A stretch of 64,000 nt of DNA. It comes from Anisus vortex (Eukaryota; Mollusca; Gastropoda; Planorbidae). Shown one piece after another: positions 54,787 to 64,000 of the stretch; the stretch's first letter is position 1, and each line of letters starts with the position of its first letter. The notes beneath the pieces are model-generated. The model had not been told where the DNA came from. It made no database searches and saw only the letters and a list, made by a program, of their open reading frames with translations. The stretch covers positions 2,507,508 through 2,571,507 of the forward strand of contig OX421495.1 in NCBI GenBank assembly GCA_949126835.1. Direction: 5' to 3'. Position numbers and translations under genes: made by a program.

Positions 54787-55011
54787 TAAATCATCCCGTC
54801 GGACCAGATTCATCCATAGGGCCCGTGAAGCCGCGTTCACGAGTTTCTGATGGCCACGACATACTAGGGGCATTGTGTGGCCAGAACAATGCCCATCTGC
54901 TTTAATTTTACCCCGACTAAAGTCAGGTACGGTACGAATCAGAGCTGCTGGGTAGACTCAGGGACCCTCTCCAGACCAGAGAACAAATCTTGGCCATCAC
55001 CAGGATTCGAA
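54787..55011 (-). mobile_element. SINE-A, 5'-truncated, 10-bp TSD
   Basis: Complete 3' end on the left (CCCGTCGGACCAGATTCATC) and body through the CACCAGGATTCGAA B-box half, where the copy stops. It is flanked by identical CTGCGTCTTG at 54777-54786 and 55012-55021, so the truncation occurred at insertion. Confidence 0.92.
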
Positions 55012-55021
55012 CTGCGTCTTG

Positions 55022-55381
55022 AGGCGCCATAAAGAAAAACAAACTACCAGGACCTTCTGTGGCAGATTTACTCCGTCTTCGAAATGCCGTCCCGTTAAAT
55101 GTACAAATTGTAATATTAAGATTTGGATATTTTTTACCGCCGCCCTTGTGGTGCTGCCTGGTGTCGCCGCCCCTCCGCATCATGGCGCGGCATGACCCTG
55201 AGTCCGCATGTTCACCCCGGCATCTCAGATAACTTTTTTTTTTTTAAGTTGAAACCGTAAGACGCGCCAGATCGCATATGCTTTCAAAGGATTCTGCAAT
55301 AGACCTCTTAAGTTCTGACTATTGAGAACCTCTCGGAGTCAGATAGGCACAAAGTGTCAGAGTACTTTGGTCTAGTGAGAG

Positions 55382-55412
<31 letters not shown>

Positions 55413-55977
55413 AGATCTCGAGTAAACTCGAGATTGGGACAAAGTTTGGATATTTTTTTAAAAACGTATTTCAAGGTCATCTAGTCGGTGTTACTGACAC
55501 AATGACTGAAGTTTAAATTTGTAACTGAAATTTAAAAGACGTAAAAAAGAAATGTTTATATAATGCGCAATATTATTTCAGTTTGATTCAGCGTGGATGT
55601 TCTAGGGATAGTTCACAATATCAACAAATCACACAGAACCACTTTAAACACTTAATAATAATAATAATAATAAAAAGATCAAAGTTTAATATAACATAGA
55701 AAGTCCAATGTACAAGCGGGCAATTTGTAGATACACAAATACAGACGCCGAGGTTGATCTCGCAACGTAGGCCCTACGAGGTTATTCTAAGCTGTGACGT
55801 CATTTATCAGCGCAAAGTGGATATTTTCCACAACCGCCTAGTTAATTATGGAACTTTCTAGATGTGTGACGTGAAAAAACGAAGAACTATGACTCTTTTC
55901 TTACTTTATTTTTTTTTTCTTCTACGGCATAATTTTGCATAAGTTTCAGTGTAGTTTTACGAGTCCAAACAAATATG
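55022..55977. other. Intergenic with GA and AAT tracts
   Basis: (GA)n at 55386-55412 and (AAT)n at 55653-55671. The minus frame at 54923-55183 crosses the SINE and is spurious. Confidence 0.5.
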
Positions 55978-56055
55978 ATCTTATATTATCTTATACATTA
56001 CAGACGCTCCTTCTATAAAGAAGATTATTGCGTCCTACGCTCATCCGTGGCCTCA
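55978..56055 (-). pseudogene. LINE-A tail-only fragment
   Basis: Plus-strand TCTTATATTATCTTATACAT, TACAGACGCTCCTTCTATAA, AGAAGATTATTGCGTCCTAC and GCTCATCCGTGG are the complement of the LINE-A 3' UTR and tail, cut off before the coding part. Confidence 0.85.
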
Positions 56056-57079
56056 ATGGAAACCTGAGATAGAGAAAAATAATTCATATATTGTCATTGT
56101 GATCACGAGTTAAAAAAAAAAAAAGGTTAAAAGCATTATTTTTTACATTCGATAAAAATGTGCTACCAACTTTGTATTTTTTTCAGTCCATTGTTTGTTG
56201 ACAACTCGGCGTTAAAAATTAAACAGAAAGAATTACGGTTTAAAAACAACAACATAAAATGTAAAAAAAAAAAAAAAAAATATTAATAAATTAAAAAGAG
56301 AAAAAAAAAGTTTTTTAAATTAATAATAATAACAAACGCAATTTTTAAAAAAGAATAATTTCGTATGAAAACAAAAATGCTAGGCTATTTATAAGAAAAA
56401 GAAATTGTTAATATTCTTTCATTAAACTAGATTCAATGTTTTATGTTTCTATGATCATCCATCAGATAGAGATTTATGATTGTGTCTAACAGATGACCAC
56501 GTGCATGTGTGTGAAAGAAACGAAAATATGGTGATCAAAGAAAAGTTCTTGATTAATCGTGAAACTTCATTCTGGATTATGTTATCATTATTTAGTTTCA
56601 AAACAACATTATAATAAAATCTTCTGTTTTATTTGTTACGGCTTCCAATTTGGTTTTCAAATAACAAGTTGGCAACACCTTTAGCATATTTTTTAAACTT
56701 TTTTTTTCTTTTGGCATGCACATTGTTTTTATTGAATGACGCTACAATAACACGAGCGCTTTGTCGAGGGCTAAGTGGCGACAACAATGTTTAACAAAAT
56801 TGGCAATACAAAAAACAAATCGAAATAAAAAAAAAAAAAACTAACTAACAATGAAATTTAACAATTGTAAACACAAAGCCTAATTAATAATAATAATAAT
56901 TTATATACCACTTGTATCCAAACTATTGCATGTCTTATTTTAATTTCTCGTTATTTGTTGTTGTTGTTTTTTAAATAGGGAGGAGGTGGTGGCCAGCGGC
57001 GAAACTACGGAAAATGGCGCCTGTGGCGTAGGTGTCGAAATCGGCGCTTATCTAGAATATTAGTTATCGTGTATTAGTC
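56056..57079. other. AT-rich intergenic, no gene seen
   Basis: Many A-runs (for example 56262-56280, 56826-56840). An AAT tract followed by TTTATATACCAC near 56886-56912 may be a LINE-tail scrap. Confidence 0.45.
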
Positions 57080-57440
57080 AGCTAACGTAAGACAAAACCT
57101 AGAGGTTAAGACAGGGTAAAGTAGTAATAATACATAAGGTAGACTATTACATTCTAATTTAGCAATACAACACAATAATAACCTGTTACAATGCTGAGAT
57201 AAACATAAGGACCAAAACACTTTCCTTATCCATAAGACGATAACAAATGCATATAAATACTCTTTCTTCCCAAGTGGCATCCGGGCGCGGAATGGTTGCC
57301 TGTACAAAGCAGGAAAACCAGTAACTTAACATCATTTAAAACACTAATAGAAATGCAGGGCTAGACTCTAACCACATTGTGCGTAGGACGCAATAATCTT
57401 CTTTATAGAAGGAGCGTCTGTAAATATAAGATAAAAAAAT
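57080..57440 (+). pseudogene. LINE-A 3' end
   Basis: Collinear with LINE-A from AAGTAGTAATAATACATAAG through the FFPSGIRARNG-like block (about 57265-57300). The 3' UTR has TAGGACGCAATAATCTTCTT and ATAGAAGGAGCGTCTGTAA, and an AAGAT-like tail ends near 57438. It contains small deletions and stops. Confidence 0.85.
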
Positions 57441-57794
57441 ATAAGGGTGTGTTGAAATCACTGCGCTGTTCAAATTGAAGTTTTAGTCAATAACTAAGTG
57501 ACTAATTGTTGTCATATGTAATCTATTTTAATTTTCATTGTATTTTAAGTGGGGAAAGTGTCATTTTGGCTCCTTTCCAAACCTTAGCGCATCCTGGATA
57601 ATCCACCCCCTCAATCACCAAACTTTCTTGTTACGCACTCTACTAATGGGGATGTATATTTGCTATATGATATGTTTAGCTTTTGCCTCTAGAAAACCTA
57701 GGTTGTGTAAAATTAGACATATGAGCGCTAGACGGAGGGTAATTGCCCCCACAAAATGACCAACGACCGTAGAAAAAAATAAAAACAAACAACG
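57441..57794. other. Intergenic, no gene seen
   Basis: The 73-codon frame at 57538-57759 has no recognised domain or support. Confidence 0.4.
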
Positions 57795-58015
57795 AAAGCT
57801 CCTGGGTTCGAATCCTGGTGAAGGCTAGGATTGGTTTCCGGGTCTAGAAATCGTCCCTGGGTCGCAGCTCTGATAAGTACCTGGCATTAGTTGAGGCAAA
57901 GCAAAGGCTTCAAAGCATTGTGCTGGGCACACAACCCCCATAGTACGCCGGGTCCATAGACCTGGTGAACTCTCCTTCACCTGACCTATGTATCACTTTC
58001 TTTACTACTTTATTA
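57795..58015 (+). mobile_element. SINE-A copy, head truncated
   Basis: Starts at CTCCTGGGTTCGAATCCTGG (B box), then GAAGGCTAGGATTGGTTTCC, GGCATTAGTTGAGGCAAAGC, CATTGTGCTGGGCACACAAC and a diverged 3' end CACCTGACCTATGTATCAC. The A box is missing. Confidence 0.87.
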
Positions 58016-58102
58016 TCTTTATTTTAGTGTAGTGGATGGCACGACCAGGAAGAAAGAATATATGTCAGAGAAAAAAATATTTAAGGATAACACCGTGGAG
58101 AG

Positions 58103-58372
58103 GATGGGAATAAATCTGATGGGAATAAATCTGATGGGAATAAATCTGATGGGAATAAATCTGATGGGAATAAATCTGATGGGAATAAATCTGATGGGAA
58201 TAAATCTGATGGGAATAAATCTGATGGGAATAAATCTGATGGGAATAAATCTGATGGGAATAAATCTGATGGGAATACATCTGATGGGAATACATCTGAT
58301 GGGAATACATCTGATGGGAATAAATCTGATGGGAATAAATCTGATGGGAATAAATCTGATGGGAATAAATCT
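58103..58372. repeat. 15-bp satellite, ~18 copies
   Basis: Unit GGGAATAAATCTGAT is repeated about 18 times. Three consecutive internal units carry TACAT instead of TAAAT (about 58272-58312), which suggests a local duplication of a mutated unit. Because 15 is a multiple of three and the unit has no stop in some frames, both strands show open frames (MGINL on plus, IRFIP/SHQIY on minus); these are not genes. SINE-A copies lie on both sides. Confidence 0.97.
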
Positions 58373-58389
58373 GCGAAATGCCATGAGAA

Positions 58390-58634
58390 TGGAACACTGT
58401 AGCCGAGCAGTAGCGCAGGTCCTGGGTTTGAATCCTGGCGGTGGCTAGGGTTCTTTCTCGGGTCTGGAGGGTGTCCATGAGTCTACCCAGCTCTGATAGG
58501 TAACTGAATTTAGTTGTGGATAAAGTAAAGGCGGCCGGGCATTGCGCTGGCCACACAATCGTCTGGAAAGCCGTGTCCACAGAAACTGGTGAACACTGCT
58601 TCACCAACCCTATGAATCAATTTGGTCCGAATGA
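58390..58634 (+). mobile_element. SINE-A, full-length
   Basis: Head TAGCCGAGCAGTAGCGCAGG, B box GGGTTTGAATCCTGG, body with GGGTCTGGAGGGTGTCC, and 3' CACTGCTTCACCAACCC then TATGAATCAATTTGGTCCG. ATGAGAA occurs on both flanks (58383-58389 and 58635-58641), a plausible short target duplication. Confidence 0.9.
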
Positions 58635-58641
58635 ATGAGAA

Positions 58642-59319
58642 ATATATTTTAACAATTGTAGGAAAAGAGTAAAAACAGCAATTCTCGGCCTTTTTTTTTT
58701 ACTCCCTTTCTTTTAACTCGTACTGTCTGTCTGCTTGGTTTGTTGCTTGGTTGCTTGTTAGCAAAACTTTGCACCGGTTTTTCGACCACTTCCCGTCGTC
58801 CAATCGAGCTGATACTTGGGCAGCAGACTTGTCCCGACTAACAATACATTCTACCAAATTTTCATCATAGCCTTCGGAATAGTTACGAATTCCTGCGAAT
58901 CGAATAAATTATTTTACGTAAATTATGGCTGCCTCTACCGGAAGAGACGGAAGTAAATAAACTTTTCGTATATATATTCGTTTGTACTAAATAAAAAGAA
59001 TGAAAACGACACAATGTATCTTTTTATGGTTTTTGCGGGACAAAGCTAGAAAAAAAAAAAGGATGCGCAAAATGTTAGTGTGGAAATTCATAAGGCATGA
59101 TATCACTTAGATTCTATATTTATTTTAATCTATCAAAATTTAAATTTAATATAAACTTAGTGTACAAAGAAAGGGAGTATTATAAAAACTTTGTTTTTAT
59201 GGGTTAGTTTATTTCTTTTTTTTCTTTAAATTCAATCAGAAAACACCTTTTTGTTTGTTTTTTGAAAATGACTTTTTTTCAGAAACCCTACTGAACACTT
59301 TCCGTTATATGTATACTTT
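58642..59319. other. AT-rich intergenic, no gene seen
   Basis: Nothing recognised apart from T- and A-runs. Confidence 0.4.
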
Positions 59320-59425
59320 AGAAGGCTGAGGATCTACCTGGACCTGCCTTGTAGGAACAGTCGCAGAAGTGCCGGTCGAAGAGCACGTGCTATTTGAGTG
59401 CCCGGTCTTGCTTGGAGATAAAGAG
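59320..59425 (+). pseudogene. LINE ORF2 C-terminal scrap
   Basis: One frame reads TVAEVPVEHVLFECPVLL at about 59358-59412, similar to the E-HVLFxCP motif in the C-terminal Cys/His region of LINE polyproteins. It is related in kind to 1100-1260. It is short and isolated. Confidence 0.4.
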
Positions 59426-60155
59426 TCGATGGAACCACACACACACACACATATAGTTTCCATCATTTGATGTTCATGTTTGAAAGAGTAATATTAAAAT
59501 TTTAGATATCTTAAATACCGGCTTCTTATTCATTATTTTGTTCTGTACTCTCCAATGTCTCCAGCGGGTATCGAAGGTGAAAAAACGTGGAAACCACGAA
59601 AGCACGTTTTTCCACCGTTGATACGACGTGGTGATCGCTGGGTAAACACTTGTTTGTACTCTCGGCGCTCTTTTTAAAGTATGTTGTTTTTTTTTCATGG
59701 CGCCCTTCCTCTGTGTCAACGCCAAAGATATCCGGGATCCAGGCACAATTTCACTTCACTCCTGCACCCTGAACTATTTGGGAACCGCTGCAATAATCAA
59801 TTTTAAAAAAAGGAAAGGCGCCTTTTTTTCGATACATGTCGTCTGCTGCAGCGTGACAACTCATTCAGTCTATAAAGCCAACAAAAGTTGAGATTACGAT
59901 AGATTTATTTTTAGGTTCTCTTCCCCCCCCCCTCTCCTGCCTTTTTTTTTATACCTGCGGCACGGGCACCTCTGTAGCAGACGTAAGATCGGCAGACGAT
60001 AGAACACATTCGTCTGGTGACCTTTTGACACAGCTACCCCCCCCCCCCTCCTCTTTTTTTATTTTGGTGTGGCTAGTTTGTTCAGTGTTTTTTTTTAATT
60101 TAATAGTTTGCGCTTGAAATGATTTTGAGTGTAATTATGTTAATGAGTCTTTTTA
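59426..60155. other. Intergenic, no gene seen
   Basis: Contains a short CA run near 59439-59449 and C-runs at about 59924-59932 and 60039-60048. The frames at 59474-59746 minus and 59697-59891 plus have no domain. Confidence 0.45.
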
Positions 60156-61866
60156 TGGTTGATGGTAGATGGTTGATGGTAGAAGGTTGATTGTAGATGG
60201 TAGATGGTTGATGGTAGAAGGTTGATTGTAGATGGTTCATAATTCATGGTTGATTGTAGATGGTAGATGGTTGATGGTAGAAGGTTGATTGTAGATGGTA
60301 GATGGTTGATGGTAGAAGGTTGATTGTAGATGGTTCATAATTCTTGGTTGATTGTAGATGGTAGATGGTTGATGGTAGAAGGTTGATTGTAGATGGTTCA
60401 TAATTCATGGTTGATTGTAGATGGTAGATGGTTGATGGTAGAAGGTTGATTGTAGATGGTTCAAAATTCATGGTTGATTGTAGATGGTAGATGGTTGATG
60501 GTAGAAGGTTGATTGTAGATGGTTCATAATTCATGGTTGATTGTAGATGGTGGATGGTTGATGGTAGAAGGTTGATTGTAGATGGTTCATAATTCATGGT
60601 TGATTGTAGATGGTAGAAGGTTGATTGTAGATGGTTCATAATTCATGGTTGATTGTAGATGGTGAATGGTTGATGGTAGAAGGTTGATTGTAGATGGTTC
60701 ATAATTCATGGTTGATTGTAGATGGTAGATGGTAGATTGTAGATGGTTCATAATTCATGGTTGATTGTAGATGGTGAATGGTTGATGGTAGAAGGTTGAT
60801 TGTAGATGGTTCATAATTCATGGTTGATTGTAGATGGTGAATGGTTGATGGTAGAAGGTTGATTGTAGATGGTTCATTATTCATGGTTGATTGTAGATGG
60901 TAGATGGTTGATTGTAGAAGGTTGATTGTAGATGGTTCATAATTCATGGTTGATTGTAGATGGTAGATGGTAGAAGGTTGATTGTAGATGGTTCATAATT
61001 CATGGTTGATTGTAGATGGTAGATGGTTGATGGTAGAAGGTTGATTGTAGATGGTTCATAATTCATGGTTGATTGTAGATGGTAGATGGTTGATGGTAGA
61101 AGGTTGATTGTAGATGGTTCATAATTCATGGTTGATTGTAGATGGTAGATGGTTGATGGTAGAAGGTTGATTGTAGATGGTTCATAATTCATGGTTGATT
61201 GTAGATGGTAGATGGTTGATGGTAGAAGGTTGATTGTAGATGGTTCATAATTCATGGTTGATTGTAGATGGTGGATGGTTGATGGTAGAAGGTTGATTGT
61301 AGATGGTTCATAATTCATGGTTGATTGTAGATGGTAGAAGGTTGATTGTAGATGGTTCATAATTCATGGTTGATTGTAGATGGTGAATGGTTGATGGTAG
61401 AAGGTTGATTGTAGATGGTTCATAATTCATGGTTGATTGTAGATGGTAGATGGTAGATTGTAGATGGTTCATAATTCATGGTTGATTGTAGATGGTGAAT
61501 GGTTGATGGTAGAAGGTTGATTGTAGATGGTTCATAATTCATGGTTGATTGTAGATGGTGAATGGTTGATGGTAGAAGGTTGATTGTAGATGGTTCATTA
61601 TTCATGGTTGATTGTAGATGGTAGATGGTTGATTGTAGAAGGTTGATTGTAGATGGTTCATAATTCATGGTTGATTGTAGATGGTAGATGGTAGAAGGTT
61701 GATTGTAGATGGTTCATAATTCATGGTTGATTGTAGATGGTAGATGGTTGATGGTAGAAGGTTGATTGTAGATGGTTCATAATTCATGGTTGATTGTAGA
61801 TGGTAGATGGTTGATGGTAGAAGGTTGATTGTAGATGGTTCATAATTCATGGTTGATTGTAGATGG
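60156..61866. repeat. Complex satellite with 721-bp higher-order unit
   Basis: Built from short modules (GGTTGATTGTAGAT, GGTTCATAATTCAT, GGTAGATGGTTGATGGTAGA, GGTGAATGGTTGATGG) in a non-random order. The segment from about 60284 to 61145 is repeated at 61005-61866, an offset of 721 bp with only about two substitutions seen (near 60354 and 60463). Minus frames read NYEPSTINLLPSTIYHL repeats that re-start at exactly the same offset; they are not genes. Confidence 0.96.
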
Positions 61867-62930
61867 TTCATAATTCATGGTTGATTGTAGATGGTTCATA
61901 ATTCATGGTTGATTGTAGATGGTTCATAATTCATGGTTGATTGTAGATGGTTCATAATTCATGGTTGATTGTAGATGGTTCATAATTCATGGTTGATTGT
62001 AGATGGTTCATAATTCATGGTTGATTGTAGATGGTTCATAATTCATGGTTGATTGTAGATGGTTCATAATTCATGGTTGATTGTAGATGGTTCATAATTC
62101 ATGGTTGATTGTAGATGGTTCATAATTCATGGTTGATTGTAGATGGTTCATAATTCATGGTTGATTGTAGATGGTTCATAATTCATGGTTGATTGTAGAT
62201 GGTTCATAATTCATGGTTGATTGTAGATGGTTCATAATTCATGGTTGATTGTAGATGGTTCATAATTCATGGTTGATTGTAGATGGTTCATAATTCATGG
62301 TTGATTGTAGATGGTTCATAATTCATGGTTGATTGTAGATGGTTCATAATTCATGGTTGATTGTAGATGGTTCATAATTCATGGTTGATTGTAGATGGTT
62401 CATAATTCATGGTTGATTGTAGATGGTTCATAATTCATGGTTGATTGTAGATGGTTCATAATTCATGGTTGATTGTAGATGGTTCATAATTCATGGTTGA
62501 TTGTAGATGGTTCATAATTCATGGTTGATTGTAGATGGTTCATAATTCATGGTTGATTGTAGATGGTTCATAATTCATGGTTGATTGTAGATGGTTCATA
62601 ATTCATGGTTGATTGTAGATGGTTCATAATTCATGGTTGATTGTAGATGGTTCATAATTCATGGTTGATTGTAGATGGTTCATAATTCATGGTTGATTGT
62701 AGATGGTTCATAATTCATGGTTGATTGTAGATGGTTCATAATTCATGGTTGATTGTAGATGGTTCATAATTCATGGTTGATTATAGATGGTTCATAATTC
62801 ATGGTTGATTGTAGATGGTTCATAATTCATGGTTGATTGTAGATGGTTCATAATTCATGGTTGATTGTAGATGGTTCATAATTCATGGTTGATTATAGAT
62901 GGTTGATGGTAGATGGTTGATGATAGTAGA
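61850..62930. repeat. Uniform 28-bp satellite, ~37 copies
   Basis: Unit of 28 bp containing GGTTGATTGTAGATGGTTCA then TAATTCAT repeats with almost no change. Only two units (about 62781 and 62893) have GATTATAGATGG instead of GATTGTAGATGG. It continues directly from the complex array, which contains the same module as a minority component. Confidence 0.97.
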
Positions 62931-64000
62931 GGGTGTTAATTATTAGACCTACATTAACACACGCGGACTGCACACCCTTGTGCGAACATACAAACGTACA
63001 TACTGTTGAACACAACATACACACACACTCACACAGGCGTACAGTATACAGGGGAAGACCAGCACACACGCACGCGCACTCACTGACACACAAACACACA
63101 CACACATACACACTCGTGGAGGCAATCAAGCGTAAACTTTTGTTGATGACATCAACTCCTTAAAAGGAAAATAGAAACGTCATCACGTGACAGAAAAATT
63201 GTTTCGACATTTTCCCCAGATCTCTATAGAAATGTAATAAATATTTTTTTTATGTGAAATTAGACGTTCAGATTTTATTTACATTGGGAAATACTGTAAA
63301 ATTGAAAAAAAAATTGGAAGGATTTTATGCAATGTAATAATTGGAAAAGAACATTTTTCTGGAATATTCTGAAATGACAGAAAAGTGATAAATAGGAGGC
63401 AATAATATTGGTAATAATATTGGTATAATATAAATGATAACTGGCTCTATATGCACGCACAATTAACTAATAAACACAAAACCTTATGCACAAATTTGAT
63501 AAAAGGATGAGCATAAAAAGTAAATGTCTACTCTCTACTGTCCCGGTGGATGACCTCAGTACAAATGACTTCTGTTAGTTTATGTTGGATTGACATTGTT
63601 CCCTCTTACTGTTGCTTTTGTTTATGGGAAAAAGGGGGGGGGGGGGTATTTTGTTCGTAATGTGAGCCCACAAAATGTACTTTTATTTGTTTACATCCCC
63701 CTTCAACTCACCCCTCTTCTCGTCTTAACCCCCCTCCCTCCCCCACGTCTCCCTCCCCCCCCCCCCCCCTCGACCTCCAAGTTAATATATTTTTTCGTCG
63801 CCACTTACTTGAAAAGAACCCAAAAATGAAAAGGACAAACACGAAGAGACACTTTAAATCCATGAGTACCAGCAGCCAAAACACTTTTTTTTTGGTTGGT
63901 GAGAGGGAGCGGGGGTGGGGGGGGAGGGAGTCAAAAGAGACTACATTTTAACATGTGCAAAATGTCACACTTAAAATATTCAAAGAAAGTTTATCATTGG
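62931..64000. other. Intergenic to window end
   Basis: Contains a CA-rich tract at 63000-63115 whose frames (62893-63129 minus, 62933-63163 plus) are low-complexity. G- and C-runs lie at 63635-63647 and 63757-63769, and a GA/G-rich patch at 63898-63931. No gene recognised. Confidence 0.5.
63000..63115. repeat. CA-rich simple repeat
   Basis: Interrupted (CA)n with ACACACTCACACAGG and CACACACACATACACACTC segments. Confidence 0.85.

Noticed and set aside
58032..58607. Repeat proteins MGINL (plus) and IRFIP or SHQIY (minus)
   Set aside because: Overlapping frames on both strands over one 15-bp satellite, one of them running into a SINE.
60244..61871. Family of similar minus-strand proteins (NYEPSTINLLPSTIYHL)
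   Set aside because: Looks like a tandem gene family, but it is the 721-bp satellite duplication. The frames contain nothing except repeat modules.

Overview
The window looks like non-coding, repeat-dominated chromosomal DNA of an invertebrate animal. It is AT-rich by eye and has long GATA/TATC tracts, long poly-G/poly-C runs, tRNA-derived SINEs, several non-LTR (LINE) families, hAT elements with 8-bp target duplications and one Helitron-like end. This mix is typical of lophotrochozoans, and a mollusc (probably a gastropod) is my best guess, but nothing here proves a taxon. I found no convincing intact host gene, tRNA, rRNA or snRNA. Almost every open frame is a tandem repeat or a decayed transposon.

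Layout. 1-11 kb: scattered SINE, LINE, MITE and Helitron pieces. 11.76-15.53 kb: a giant octamer-based TATC satellite with higher-order duplications, lying between two SINE-A copies whose 3' ends face it, then a 12-bp/10-bp satellite at 15.8-16.0 kb. 17.25-17.40 kb: a nearly perfect 147-bp palindrome. 19.66-22.78 kb: a complete but dead hAT element (8-bp TSD) containing an L2-type LINE fragment, which itself contains a hAT MITE with its own 8-bp TSD. 25-35 kb: LINE fragments, hAT MITEs with clear 8-bp TSDs, and a SINE-B copy with a 12-bp TSD inside a LINE. 36.27-37.94 kb: a very homogeneous 15-bp satellite. 38.37-38.61 kb: five copies of a 50-bp unit. 45.60-48.42 kb: a second dead hAT element (8-bp TSD) interrupted by an L2-type LINE. 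51.0-51.85 kb: a GATA array. 52-59 kb: a cluster of SINE-A copies and another 15-bp satellite. 60.16-62.93 kb: a large satellite whose first half carries a 721-bp higher-order duplication and whose second half is a uniform 28-bp array.

Nothing acts together as a pathway. The connected biology is the history of the mobile elements: target duplications, nested insertions, non-autonomous derivatives and possible seeding of satellites at SINE/LINE ends. Family names such as SINE-A, LINE-A and MITE-1 are local labels; superfamily assignments rest on motifs, terminal repeats and TSDs read by eye.
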